Part shown: positions 37,340 to 46,229 of the stretch, in pieces
Layout of the letters: each line of letters opens with the position of its first letter
How positions within the stretch are numbered: the stretch's first letter is position 1
Assembly (NCBI RefSeq): GCF_002750855.1
Contig: NZ_NWUC01000002.1
Location: 248,001-312,000 of the forward strand
Direction of reading: 5' to 3'
From: Neopararhizobium haloflavum
Lineage (GTDB): Bacteria; Pseudomonadota; Alphaproteobacteria; Rhizobiales; Rhizobiaceae
DNA: 64,000 nt
Made by a program: the position numbers and the translations under genes
Notes under the pieces: model-generated
Databases searched by the model: none
What the model was told of the DNA's origin: nothing
The model's input: the letters and a program-made list of their open reading frames with translations, nothing else

Positions 37340-37810
37340 CAATCTCTCTCCCATTTAAAACGAACTTGCTATTCCGTTGTTGTTTTCGCCGATCATATCG
37401 ATCGGCCCTCCTCAATCAACTCCTTTTACAGCCATTTCTTGCTTGGTGGGATTCTATATCGAAAACCATTCAGAATTGGTTCGAATTTGCTGCGTCGCAC
37501 AAAGTCCAGGTCCGTGTCTTCTGGTCGCACAATGCCATGAGCGGACGCGCCTCGTACCTGCGACGCCATCATCACCAAACTGAATAATGCATTCTCTTTG
37601 CACACCGGCGGACAACACCATTATTCCGCGTCGCGGACCAGAGGTCGAGCGGCAGAAACTCGTCGGTATATATCAGACTTTCGTCGTAGAGCGTCGTTGC
37701 AGGATGGCGCAATGCTGCAGCGCATCAAAAAGCTGCCGCTGGGCCGCTGGCAGGGCCAACCCACGATCAGCCACGCTCGGCGACCTCAGCGAGCAGCCGG
37801 CGGGCAAAGA
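37340..37810. other. Intergenic region upstream of the TRAP operon
   Basis: No gene can be supported in these 471 bp; the open frames crossing it are tails of antisense frames. The first 150 bp are AT-richer and must hold the TRAP promoter. AACCA (37464-37468) and TGGTT (37477-37481) flank an 8-bp centre and could be an operator half-site pair. The rest, 37600-37810, is GC-rich without a recognisable feature. Confidence 0.4.
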
Positions 37811-38008
37811 TCAGGATTCGTCGGCAGCAGCCGCCGCAGCCGCTTCCGGCCAATCGGCACCGACCAGGTTGTCGCCCGGATCGTCGACGCGGGCGCCGGA
37901 GGTCGTATAGGCCGCATAAGACGTCGCCTGCCATGTCTGGTTGAGGATCAGCGAGGCGCCATAAGCCAATACGCCAGCCGCCACCAAAGCCACGAGGAAC
38001 ACTTTCAT
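37811..38008 (-). CDS. Small membrane-anchored protein of the formate dehydrogenase operon
   Basis: A 65-residue protein with an N-terminal hydrophobic helix (MKVFLVALVAAGVLAYGASL), then a polar part (NQTWQATSYAAYTTSGARVD) and an alanine-rich end. It looks anchored in the inner membrane with the tail in the periplasm. The ATG at 38006-38008 has AGAAGG 7 bases upstream. It follows fdoI by 117 bp on the same strand; small proteins of this kind often end such operons. No function is known. Confidence 0.65.
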   Translation of the reverse strand: MKVFLVALVAAGVLAYGASLILNQTWQATSYAAYTTSGARVDDPGDNLVGADWPEAAAAAAADES

Positions 38009-38125
38009 TTTACGCCTTCTCCCCAACCGTCCTGCCGTTGCAACCCGCCACCAGCGCGAACCGCTGCAACGCCGAATGTTCTTGTCGACGGGCTATCCGG
38101 CGCATGCCGACAGCCGGCTACCTTG

Positions 38126-39142
38126 TTATTCAGCGGGCGCGACGGTGCCACGCGGCGGCGACGTCGTTTCCACGGTGGCATCCTTGCCGGCAACCCACAG
38201 CGGGTGATGCTCGCGCGCCCAATTGACGTCGACCTCGCCCTTGCCCATCGCGTCGAACGCGCCTTCCATGCCGAGCGTGCCGATATAGATGTGGCCGAAG
38301 ATCACGGCGACCATGATGGCGGCAAGAACGGCATGGATGATCTGCGAGAGCTGCCAGTTCGTCGGATCGCCGGTCAGCTCCGGGAACATCAGAAGCACGC
38401 CGGTGACCGAGAGCGCGGCGCCGCCGAGAACGACCGCCCAGAAAATGATCTTCTGGCCCGCGTTGAAGCGCTTGGCCGGCGGATGCTTGCCATTGCGCAG
38501 CATGCCGCCGCCCGCCTTGATCCAATCGATATCGATGCGACCGGGAATGTTGTCCTTGATCCAGACCAGGAACATGATGGCGATGCCGAGCATGAAGGGC
38601 CAGGCCACGTAGTTATGCACGAACTTGCCGAGCTGTGTGGCCGAGGCGAACGTGTCCGCGCCGAAGAGCGGAAGCAGGATGTAGCGGCCGAAGACCAGAT
38701 TGAGGCCTGTCAGCGCAAGGAGAATGAAGCAGACGGCCGTCATCCAGTGCGCGAAGCGTTCAAACGAATTGAAGCGCTTGATGGTGCGGCCGGCAAAGCC
38801 GTGCTCAAGGCGGATGCGCCCGCGCACGAAGTAGAAGATGGCCAGCAGTGCCAGCGTGCCGAGGATGACCGCCGCGGAGACCCAATAAACGGTGTTGTTG
38901 TGCGTTCCGCTCCAGTCCCGCCCCTCGGGCTTGATCAAAAGGCCGGCATCCTTGTTCGGAATGGACACGCGGCCCGATACGGCCTGGCCTTCCTGCAACG
39001 CTTCAAGAAGTTGCTGCTCCTGCACCGATCGCGCGGTAGGGTTCACCGGCTCCTGCGCCATGGCAGGCGCGGTGACGAAGGCCACCAGCGTCAGCATCGC
39101 GAGGGCGAAGGCGAGCCGGGCGAAGTTCAGTTGGGCGACCAT
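38126..39142 (-). CDS. fdoI: Formate dehydrogenase cytochrome b556 subunit
   Basis: A 338-residue gamma subunit. An N-terminal signal-like helix (FARLAFALAMLTLVAF, cleavage after AMA) and a periplasmic segment of about 65 residues come before the four-helix di-heme cytochrome b domain. Heme-ligand histidines are in FERFAHWMTAVCF, KFVHNYVAWPF and IIHAVLAAIM/IFGHIYIGTLG. It anchors FdoGH in the membrane and passes electrons to quinone. The ATG at 39140-39142 has AAAGGA upstream; a longer frame overlapping fdoH is rejected. Confidence 0.92.
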   Translation of the reverse strand: MVAQLNFARLAFALAMLTLVAFVTAPAMAQEPVNPTARSVQEQQLLEALQEGQAVSGRVSIPNKDAGLLIKPEGRDWSGTHNNTVYWVSAAVILGTLALLAIFYFVRGRIRLEHGFAGRTIKRFNSFERFAHWMTAVCFILLALTGLNLVFGRYILLPLFGADTFASATQLGKFVHNYVAWPFMLGIAIMFLVWIKDNIPGRIDIDWIKAGGGMLRNGKHPPAKRFNAGQKIIFWAVVLGGAALSVTGVLLMFPELTGDPTNWQLSQIIHAVLAAIMVAVIFGHIYIGTLGMEGAFDAMGKGEVDVNWAREHHPLWVAGKDATVETTSPPRGTVAPAE

Positions 39143-39206
39143 AAAAATGTCCTTTCCTGCCTTGCCTTTGAGCGGGCCCGCAGCAAGCCGCGAGCGCCAT
39201 TCGTCC

Positions 39207-39803
39207 TCAGACGTTGATGGTTTCCTGATAGGCCGTCTGCCAGCCCCAGGCACCCGAACCATAACCGCGTGTCGTGACGCGCTCGCGGTAGATCTCGGCG
39301 ATGATCTCGCCGTCGCCGGCCAGAAGCGCCTTGGTCGAGCACATCTCGGCGCACAGCGGCAGCTTGCCCTCGGCGAGACGGTTGGCGCCGTATTTCTCGT
39401 ACTCCGCCATCGTCATGTCCGCTTCCGGGCCACCGGCGCAGTAGGTGCATTTGTCCATCTTGCCGCGCGAGCCGAAGTTGCCGACCTTCGGATATTGCGG
39501 CGCGCCGAACGGGCAGGCGTAGAAGCAATAGCCGCAGCCGATGCAAAGATCCTTGGAATGCAGGACCACGGCGTCGGCTGTCGTATAGAAGCAATCGACC
39601 GGGCAGACGGAGGCGCAGGGCGCATCGGTGCAGTGCATGCAGGCCATCGACACGGAACGCTCGCCCGGCAGGCCGTCATTGATCGTGACGACGCGGCGCC
39701 GATTGATGCCCCACGGCACCTCATGCTCGTTCTTGCAGGCCGTGACGCAGGCATTGCATTCGATGCAGCGGTCCGCGTCGCACAGGAATTTCATACGTGC
39801 CAT
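39207..39803 (-). CDS. fdoH: Formate dehydrogenase iron-sulfur subunit
   Basis: A 198-residue electron-transfer subunit with four [4Fe-4S] clusters: CIECNACVTACKNEHEVPW, CMHCTDAPCASVCPVDC, CIGCGYCFYACPFGAP and the split CTYCAGG...CAEMC. It shuttles electrons from the Mo subunit to the cytochrome b. It lacks the C-terminal membrane helix of E. coli FdnH, so it relies on FdoI for anchoring. The ATG at 39801-39803 has GGGGAG upstream. It lies 14 bp after fdoG and 64 bp before fdoI. Confidence 0.94.
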   Translation of the reverse strand: MARMKFLCDADRCIECNACVTACKNEHEVPWGINRRRVVTINDGLPGERSVSMACMHCTDAPCASVCPVDCFYTTADAVVLHSKDLCIGCGYCFYACPFGAPQYPKVGNFGSRGKMDKCTYCAGGPEADMTMAEYEKYGANRLAEGKLPLCAEMCSTKALLAGDGEIIAEIYRERVTTRGYGSGAWGWQTAYQETINV

Positions 39804-39817
39804 CAGTCCATCTCCCC

Positions 39818-42769
39818 TTACGCGGCCTCGATCTGGCAAAGCGTCGCCTTGCCTTCATGCATGCCCGTCACCGGATCGTAGCCATAGGTGGTGATCTGGT
39901 TGACCATTTCGCCGAGCACGATCGGATCGGTGCCTTCGGGATAGTTTCCGCGCTGGCTTTCGCCCTGGTACCAGCCGGCGAAGTGGAACGGCATGAACGC
40001 CGCCCCCTTGCCGACGCGCTCCGTCACCAGTGCCTTGACGCGGGCACGGGAGTCGTTCTCCGGCCCGGTCACCCAAACCCAACCGCCGTCGGTGATGCCA
40101 CGCTCGGCAGCGTCAGCGGGATTGATCTCCACGAACATGTCCTGCTGAAGCTCGGCGAGCCACCGGTTGGAACGGGTCTCCTCGCCGCCGCCTTCGTATT
40201 CGACGAGACGGCCTGAGGTGAGAACGATCGGGAACGATTCGGGAATGCCCTTGTCGATGGCAGCCTGCTGCACCGTATGGCCGATGTTCGGCACGCGGAA
40301 CTCGCGCGCGTCGTCCCGCGTCGGGAATTCGGCGACGAGATCGGGCCGCGGCGTGTATATCGGCTCGCGATGCTGCGGGACCGGGTCGGGTAGGTTCCAG
40401 GCCACGGCCCGCGCCTTGCCGTTGCCGAACGGCACGCAGCCGTGCTCCATCACAACGCGCTGAATGCCACCCGACAGGTCGGTCGACCAGGATACGGCAT
40501 CGACGTCATCTCCGCCCTGGCGCTCGATCTGGCTGAGTTCCTCGGCGGTCAGATCGCCATCCCAACCGAGTTCGCGCAGCACTGCCATGGTGAATTCGGG
40601 ATAGCCGTCATCGAGTTCCGCGCCGACGGAGGACGTGCCCTCTGCCAAGAGGGTAACGCCGTCACGCTCCAGCCCGAAGCGGGGGCGGAAATTGCCGCCA
40701 CCGTCCATCACATGGACTTCGCTGTTGTAGAGAATGTGGGTGCCGGGATGGCGGACCTCCGGCGTTCCCCAGCACGGCCAAGGCAGCCCGTAGAAATCCC
40801 CGCCGACATCCGGCGCATCGGCCGGCGCGCGCAGTGTCACCAGGTCGAACTTGTCCTGGTTCGCCATATGCGCCTTGAGACGCTCTGGCGATTGGCCGCA
40901 ATACCCTGTCGACCAGCCACCACGGTTGATCTCCCTGAGCAGCGATTCAGCCGACGGCTCTGGGCCGAACTTGCCCTCGACCATCTCGATGTTCTTGAAC
41001 ATCTCCTCGGCGAATCCGAGCTCCTGAGCCAGGCGATACATGATCCAGTAATCGGTCGCGGATTCGAAGATCGGGTCGACGATCTTCTCGTACCACTGGA
41101 TCGACCGGTTGGAGCACGTCCGCGAACCGTTGCACTCGAACTGCGTGGCGGCCGGCAGAAGATAGGTGCCGTCCGGACGGGCATGGAGCGATGCGAAGGA
41201 CGTGGGATGCGGGTCGACCACGACCAGCAATTCCAGCGCCTCCAGGCCAGCTTTAACTTCGGGCTGGCGCGGCACGGTGTTGCCGCCATGGCCGAGCACG
41301 ATCATCGCCTTCAGATTGTCGCGCTGGTCGACCTCTTCCGCATCGAGCAGCGTTGCATCGAACCACCGGGTCGAAGGAATGCCCGGCGTCTGCATGTTCT
41401 GCTCGCGGGTGCGCGCCTCGCGCCCTGCCTTTGCCGGCACCTCGTCGAAGCGGGAGACGAAATAGTCGTAGTCGACCTCCCAGACGCGGGACCAGTGGCG
41501 CCAGCCGCCCTCGGTCAGCCCGTAATAAAGCGGCAGGTTGGAGATATCGAGCCCCAGATCCGTCGCGCCCTGGACGTTGCAGTGGCCGCGGAAGATGTTG
41601 GCGCCTGTCCCGGCCTTGCCGACATTGCCGGTGGCCAGCAACAAATTGCAGTAGGCGCGCACATTGGCCGTGCCGACGGTGTGCTGCGTGCCGCCCATGC
41701 ACCAGATGAAGGTTGCGGGCTTTTGCGTCGCGAAGGTCTCAGCGACGCGGCGCAGCTGCTCACCGGGTATTCCGGTCACATTCTCGACGCGCTCAGGCGT
41801 CCATTTCTCACACTCGGCGCGAACCTCGTCCATGCCGAAAACGCGCGCGTCGATGAAGTCCTGATCTTCCCAGCCATTGGCGAAGATGTGGTGCATGATG
41901 CCCCAGATGACGGCGATGTCCGTCCCGGAGCGCATCCGGACATATTCGGTCGCGTGGGCCGCCGTGCGGGTGAAGCGCGGATCGAAGACGAAGACGTTTG
42001 CCTGCTGCTGCTCCTTGCCCGACAGGATATGCTGCAGCGAGACCGGATGGGCCTCGGCAGCGTTCGATCCCATGAAGATGACCGTCTTGGAATTGCGGAT
42101 GTCGTTGTAGGAGTTCGTCATCGCGCCGTAGCCCCAGGTGTTCGCGACACCTGCGACCGTGGTCGAATGGCAGATGCGAGCCTGGTGGTCGACCGAATTG
42201 GTGCCCCAGAAGGCAGCCAGCTTGCGGCAGAGATAGGAGCCCTCGTTGGAGAATTTGGCCGATCCGAGCCAATAGACGGAGTCTGCGCCGGAATTCTCGC
42301 GAAGCTCGACCAGCTTCTGGCCAATCTCGGAGAACGCATCGTCCCAAGAGATCCGCACCCACTCGCCGTTCTGCCGCTTCATCGGATATTTCAGGCGACG
42401 GTCGCCATGAACCAGTTCGCGCACCGATGCGCCCTTGGCGCAATGCGTGCCGCGATTGATCGGGCTGTTCCAGGACGGCTCCTGCCCTGTCCACACGCCG
42501 TTCTGTACTTCCGCGGTCACCGTGCAGCCGACCGAGCAGTGCGTGCAGATGTTCTTGCGGATGTCGACCTCGACACCCTCCATCATCGGGCCGGCGGCGG
42601 CTTTCCTGACGGTGCCCGCGCCGAGTGTGCCGGCCGCGGCGAGACCACCGACGGCCAGACCCGAGCGCTTGAGGAAGGAACGTCTATCGAGCGTTGCGGA
42701 TGCGAGCCCCGCCACTGCGGACTGGAGCCTTGAGCGGCCTGCCTGGCCGGACTTGCGCTTAACGAGCAT
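39818..42769 (-). CDS. fdoG: Formate dehydrogenase molybdopterin subunit, cysteine type
   Basis: A 983-residue Mo-bis-MGD oxidoreductase. The Tat signal is DRRSFLKR (28-35). A [4Fe-4S] site is formed by Cys75, Cys78, Cys82 and Cys110. The active site is ARICHSTTVAG, with Cys200 where E. coli FdnG has selenocysteine, followed by the conserved His201. It oxidises formate to CO2 in the periplasm. The N-terminal 20 residues before the Tat motif are basic. No in-frame TGA is needed. It is preceded by a Tat-target small protein (11 bp) and followed by fdoH (14 bp). Confidence 0.95.
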   Translation of the reverse strand: MLVKRKSGQAGRSRLQSAVAGLASATLDRRSFLKRSGLAVGGLAAAGTLGAGTVRKAAAGPMMEGVEVDIRKNICTHCSVGCTVTAEVQNGVWTGQEPSWNSPINRGTHCAKGASVRELVHGDRRLKYPMKRQNGEWVRISWDDAFSEIGQKLVELRENSGADSVYWLGSAKFSNEGSYLCRKLAAFWGTNSVDHQARICHSTTVAGVANTWGYGAMTNSYNDIRNSKTVIFMGSNAAEAHPVSLQHILSGKEQQQANVFVFDPRFTRTAAHATEYVRMRSGTDIAVIWGIMHHIFANGWEDQDFIDARVFGMDEVRAECEKWTPERVENVTGIPGEQLRRVAETFATQKPATFIWCMGGTQHTVGTANVRAYCNLLLATGNVGKAGTGANIFRGHCNVQGATDLGLDISNLPLYYGLTEGGWRHWSRVWEVDYDYFVSRFDEVPAKAGREARTREQNMQTPGIPSTRWFDATLLDAEEVDQRDNLKAMIVLGHGGNTVPRQPEVKAGLEALELLVVVDPHPTSFASLHARPDGTYLLPAATQFECNGSRTCSNRSIQWYEKIVDPIFESATDYWIMYRLAQELGFAEEMFKNIEMVEGKFGPEPSAESLLREINRGGWSTGYCGQSPERLKAHMANQDKFDLVTLRAPADAPDVGGDFYGLPWPCWGTPEVRHPGTHILYNSEVHVMDGGGNFRPRFGLERDGVTLLAEGTSSVGAELDDGYPEFTMAVLRELGWDGDLTAEELSQIERQGGDDVDAVSWSTDLSGGIQRVVMEHGCVPFGNGKARAVAWNLPDPVPQHREPIYTPRPDLVAEFPTRDDAREFRVPNIGHTVQQAAIDKGIPESFPIVLTSGRLVEYEGGGEETRSNRWLAELQQDMFVEINPADAAERGITDGGWVWVTGPENDSRARVKALVTERVGKGAAFMPFHFAGWYQGESQRGNYPEGTDPIVLGEMVNQITTYGYDPVTGMHEGKATLCQIEAA

Positions 42770-42780
42770 TGCGCCCTCCC

Positions 42781-42990
42781 TCAGTAACGATTGGTGCGGT
42801 AGAAGGCCTTGACGTGGTCGGTCTCCTGGTACCGCGCCTTGCGCATCTCATCCTCGGTTTCCTGGGCCTGCGCCTCATTGACAGCTCCCGCTCCGACGAC
42901 CGCGGCTGTCGCGGTCGCGGCCGTCGCGCCGGCGAACATGCCGAGAAAACCGCGACGCCGCAGTCCCTTTTGCTCTTCCCTGTTCGTCAT
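42781..42990 (-). CDS. Formate dehydrogenase-region Tat-target small protein
   Basis: A 69-residue protein with the twin-arginine-like motif LRRRGFLGMFAG, a hydrophobic alanine-rich segment and a cleavage-like AQAQ, then a short polar tail (MRKARYQETDHVKAFYRTNRY). This matches the small Tat-target family found beside formate dehydrogenase genes; its role is unknown. The ATG at 42988-42990 has GGAGG 5 bases upstream. It sits between torD and fdoG. Confidence 0.82.
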   Translation of the reverse strand: MTNREEQKGLRRRGFLGMFAGATAATATAAVVGAGAVNEAQAQETEDEMRKARYQETDHVKAFYRTNRY

Positions 42991-43052
42991 CCGAGCCTCC
43001 ATTCGGCGCCAATGCGCATCAGTTCATGTTTTCCGGCCAGCCGGCCGGCATT

Positions 43053-43679
43053 TCAGGCTGCCATGTCAAACGCGACGGATTCGACATCGACAAAGGCAGC
43101 GCCAACCGCCGCCACCGCCCGGTAGAACCTTGCGGACGGCGCAGTTGCCAAATCCTTGAAGAAAAGTCCCGCCCACGGTTCGATATGGCGAGCAAAGAAC
43201 GCCTGTTGCGTCACGCCCTCCTCTTCGAACCGCCCGGCGGCAAGACCGGCCATGACGTCGCAGAGAATGGCGATGTGATCTTCCGGATCGTGAAGGCCGG
43301 CTTCACGCTCGAGCCCGAGCACCACCAAGTCCTGGCGCACAGCGGCGAGCGGGCGCTCGTTGAGGAAGCCGGTCAGATAGAAGGATGCGTAGGGCAGCAA
43401 CTCCCCGCGGCCGACACCGACGAAGAGCGAGAAGAATTCGTCCTCAACCGCGCCCGGATCAGCCGATCGTGCGGCATCGGCAAGCGCCGTATGCGCACGG
43501 CCAAGTGGCGTGTCGTCGCCGCGCAGGCCGGAGAGTTTGTGAAGCAGGTCGGGACCGGGACAGCGCGCAAGCAACTCGCCGAGCAGGCCGTACTCATGAG
43601 CACGCAGAAGGTCGACGTCATCGACCGACCCGTCACGAGAGGAAACCGTCAACTTGTCGCTGGCAACAGCCACGTCCAC
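43053..43679 (-). CDS. TorD-family Tat chaperone
   Basis: A 208-residue all-helical TorD/DmsD-like chaperone. Typical features are the hydrophobic LLGELLARCPGPDLL near residue 30, DEFFSLFVGVGRGELLPYASFYLTG (E and P-Y motifs) around residue 80-105, and EDHIAILCDVMAGL. These proteins bind the Tat signal peptide and help insert the Mo cofactor into enzymes such as FdoG before export. The start is probably the GTG at 43679 with AAGGGG upstream; a second GTG six bases later is possible. It is the first gene of the fdo unit downstream of the AT-rich gap. Confidence 0.85.
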   Translation of the reverse strand: MDVAVASDKLTVSSRDGSVDDVDLLRAHEYGLLGELLARCPGPDLLHKLSGLRGDDTPLGRAHTALADAARSADPGAVEDEFFSLFVGVGRGELLPYASFYLTGFLNERPLAAVRQDLVVLGLEREAGLHDPEDHIAILCDVMAGLAAGRFEEEGVTQQAFFARHIEPWAGLFFKDLATAPSARFYRAVAAVGAAFVDVESVAFDMAA

Positions 43680-43998
43680 AACGCCCCTTTCCCTCGTCGC
43701 CTTCCCCAGGTCATCGGATTACGCCGCTTGGACGCCGACAACTCTCCTATTGTTGCAAATGATTACCGATAGTTGCGCGCGTGGCAATTGAATTTATTCA
43801 GTATTACCGCACGGAAAAACATGAGTATAAAAGTAATATTTATGAGAAACCATGGAGATTGCACAGCGATCGGCTGGCCATGATCGGGGATATGGCGACG
43901 AAGCCCTCATCGCAAATACGCAGAAGATTGCATGACTTTCCATATCCGATCCATACGGGAGAAAAGGTGTATTATGCATATTTTTGCATAGTTCACCC
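43680..43998. promoter_or_regulatory. AT-rich promoter gap before torD-fdoGHI
   Basis: This 319-bp gap is clearly richer in A and T than its surroundings between about 43740 and 43990 and has no convincing gene. It splits the accessory genes from torD-fdoGHI. A perfect dyad TATGCA (43973-43978) / TGCATA (43985-43990) lies just after the DUF3306 stop. It very likely holds the fdo promoter and operator; specific factors cannot be named. Confidence 0.5.
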
Positions 43999-44718
43999 TC
44001 AGCGTGGCTTGGCACCGCCGTGTCGTTTCGCCGACCTGGCTTCACTCGCCGTCGAAACCGGTTCCGGCTCTTCTCCATCATCATCTACGACGAAAGTCGT
44101 AGATGTGGACAATGCGCTCCTGGCGGCAACCACATCCGGAGCGGTGTCCTCAAGATCGGGCAAGGCTGCGTCTCCATCGCCTTCCGACTCGGACTCGTCA
44201 CGCGCGACGAGTTCGGCTTCGTCCAGTTGGTCTTCTTGCAGTGGCCGAACCTCGGGCTTTTGGGCGCTCTGCCGCCAGTCGCCGCTCGAAAACATGGCAT
44301 CGACGAGCTTGGCGGCGGCAGCCGAGGCGACGCGTCCTCCCGAGCCGGGAACGCCGCCCGGCGTGTTCCAGTCATAGGCGTAGTCGCGCGCGACATCGAG
44401 ATAGCCGTTGATCTTGGGATTGAGCAGCCACATGCGCCGACGGGCCGCGTTGCGCAGCCCGGCCGGCACGCCCTTGCGGAAGAAGGGATCGAGCCCGGCG
44501 CGATCGGTCACGCTGTCGATCGGCGGCAGTGCGTCGATTTCTTCCTGGCTGATCGCGTCGTCGTCATCATCGCCCGCCTGCTCGTCAAACACCTGATCCG
44601 GCGCTGACGCTTCGGCCGGCGCCTCGATCACCTCGTCTGGCCGCAGCGCATCGCGCTTCCTGCGCGACCAGCGCGCGAGGAACCCCTTTTCGTCGTCGCC
44701 CTGCGGCTCGTCGCTCAT
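43999..44718 (-). CDS. DUF3306 protein of the formate dehydrogenase island
   Basis: A 239-residue acidic protein. It begins with FLARWSRRKRDALR, then has an acidic stretch, the conserved LPPIDSVTDRAGLDPFFRKG and LRNAARRRMWLLNPKINGYL (DUF3306 core, residues about 64-115) and YDWNTPGGVPGSGG. The C-terminal half is low-complexity and acidic. The family occurs next to formate dehydrogenases and is of unknown function; the WSRRK start suggests a scaffold or chaperone-like role, which is inference. It overlaps DUF3305 by 4 bp. Confidence 0.82.
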   Translation of the reverse strand: MSDEPQGDDEKGFLARWSRRKRDALRPDEVIEAPAEASAPDQVFDEQAGDDDDDAISQEEIDALPPIDSVTDRAGLDPFFRKGVPAGLRNAARRRMWLLNPKINGYLDVARDYAYDWNTPGGVPGSGGRVASAAAAKLVDAMFSSGDWRQSAQKPEVRPLQEDQLDEAELVARDESESEGDGDAALPDLEDTAPDVVAARSALSTSTTFVVDDDGEEPEPVSTASEARSAKRHGGAKPR

Positions 44719-45218
44719 GGCAGATACTCGTCCTTGTCCAGCACGCGCTTGCCGCCGCGGGTCAACGCATCGGGATCGGCGCGCCGCCGCTTGCGCTTCT
44801 CGAAGACGTGTTCGACGTGATGAACGGCGACAAAGTCGGCGACCCAGTCCCTGATCGCTGCCGGCATCGAAACCGCCTCGACGACAAAGCCGGGATCCCC
44901 TGCCAGCGCCTCGCCCTCGTAGGGATCGGCCGTCACGATCATGACGCCGGTGGCGCTATCGGGACGCATCGATATCCAGAGCGATGGCCCTGCGACGAGG
45001 TTGTCGCGGTAGTGGGCCGTTTCCCCCGAATAGAGGGTGATGGCGTGGGCACCGGCATAGTAGCTCTCGACGTCGCCCGCCGGACCGAGGCGGGTACCGG
45101 GCTCGGTCTCGGGGACATCAGGCAGAGCGGCCGACGGCGCGAAGCCGCGCTTTGCCCAACGGGTCACCGGCTTGCGCGATACCGTGATCACGCCGACGCG
45201 TCTTGAAACTTTCGGCAT
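44715..45218 (-). CDS. DUF3305 protein of the formate dehydrogenase island
   Basis: A 167-residue soluble protein starting VSRRVGVITVSRKPVTRWA, with TRLGPAGDVESYYAG, a central SLWISMRPDS stretch and a basic C-terminal helix (VFEKRKRRRADPDALTRGGK). It matches DUF3305, nearly always paired with DUF3306. Function is unknown; the paired occurrence with Mo/W formate dehydrogenases suggests assembly. It starts 9 bp after the DUF6352 stop and overlaps DUF3306 by 4 bp. Confidence 0.82.
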   Translation of the reverse strand: MPKVSRRVGVITVSRKPVTRWAKRGFAPSAALPDVPETEPGTRLGPAGDVESYYAGAHAITLYSGETAHYRDNLVAGPSLWISMRPDSATGVMIVTADPYEGEALAGDPGFVVEAVSMPAAIRDWVADFVAVHHVEHVFEKRKRRRADPDALTRGGKRVLDKDEYLP

Positions 45219-45227
45219 ATTCCGACC

Positions 45228-46229
45228 TCAGTTGAGGACCGGGGCGATCGGCAGCCCGGTCACCAGGTTCTGCGGCTTCAATCTTATCTCCTTGTCGCGG
45301 GTCATGGCCATGAGAAGATAGGTCGGGTGGCCCCTCGCCGCCTCCTCGGCCCGCTGCTCGTCGATGAAGCGAAGGCGAAACAGACCGATCAGCCGCTGCA
45401 TCGCCGACGGATCCACGCCTTCGTTCCGCCACAGCGCGTTGCCGATCGCCGTTGCCTCGGCGTCGAGACCGACGAACCAGCGGAACTGGGGTTCACTGAC
45501 GTCGATCAGCGGCTCAACGGCAACCTGGACCTGCAACAGATGATGCACAAAGACGGCGATGGCCGTCGCCAGCGCGGTGCGCGCGTGGGCGTTGCCGCCG
45601 AAATTGAGCGCCATGGTGTGGGCGTCCGATCGGCTCCAATAGGTCCATGCGTTCGTCTCGTCCATCACGTCCAATTCGCCGACGCCGGATTCGGCGAACA
45701 TCGCAGTCAGCGGCGATGCGGCCTGTTCGGCCTCCACGGTTTCGACGAGCTCGGCATCCGCCATCAAAAGCGCGCCGTCACGCACGGATGCCCGCTGAGG
45801 GCGATAGAAGAGCTCGGCCGCCCGCAGAACAAAAGGATCCTCACACCCTTCCAATGCATTGCGCATCACAAGGTGAACGAGCTGATTGAGAAACAAAGGC
45901 GGCACGGCCATGCGCTGACGCACGATGGCAAGATAGGCGCCCTCGATGGTCTCGTTCACCACGAGCAGATCGCGAAAGGCGAGCATGAATTCCCAGTTCT
46001 CGCGCGCATCGGGATCGGCCAGCGCCGCCAGGGTATCCTCTTCGACAAACGCGCGCGGGTCGGCCAGCAGGCGCTGGTGCAGCGCACGCTCGACGACGCA
46101 GGCTTCCGGCGGCGGCACGATTTCCGGCCGAGCGAGATAGGTGAGCAGCAGCTCATCGGTCACCGCCAGCCAGCCATCGGCCCGTCGGCGTGTCATGTGA
46201 TGGCCGCTGGCGACCCAGAATTCTCTCAC
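45228..46229 (-). CDS. DUF6352-type protein of the formate dehydrogenase island
   Basis: A 333-residue soluble protein starting MREFWVASGHHMTRRRADGW, mainly helical, with ENWEFMLAFRDLLV, NQLVHLVMRNALEGCEDPFVLRAAELFYRPQR and, in the last third, an HARTALATAIAVFVHHLLQV helix. It matches the uncharacterised DUF6352 group found in formate dehydrogenase clusters of alpha- and betaproteobacteria. The start is GTG at 46229, overlapping the previous stop (GTGA). No cofactor motif is visible. Assembly or maturation is an inference from position. Confidence 0.72.
   Translation of the reverse strand: MREFWVASGHHMTRRRADGWLAVTDELLLTYLARPEIVPPPEACVVERALHQRLLADPRAFVEEDTLAALADPDARENWEFMLAFRDLLVVNETIEGAYLAIVRQRMAVPPLFLNQLVHLVMRNALEGCEDPFVLRAAELFYRPQRASVRDGALLMADAELVETVEAEQAASPLTAMFAESGVGELDVMDETNAWTYWSRSDAHTMALNFGGNAHARTALATAIAVFVHHLLQVQVAVEPLIDVSEPQFRWFVGLDAEATAIGNALWRNEGVDPSAMQRLIGLFRLRFIDEQRAEEAARGHPTYLLMAMTRDKEIRLKPQNLVTGLPIAPVLN

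Noticed and set aside
40442..42733. 763-codon open frame on the plus strand
   Set aside because: It is exactly antisense to fdoG, whose product has complete Tat, Fe-S and active-site motifs. High GC makes long antisense frames common; its translation has no domain.
43781..44377. 198-codon plus-strand frame through the AT-rich gap
   Set aside because: Most of it is antisense to DUF3306 and serine-rich; the AT-rich part lacks codon bias.
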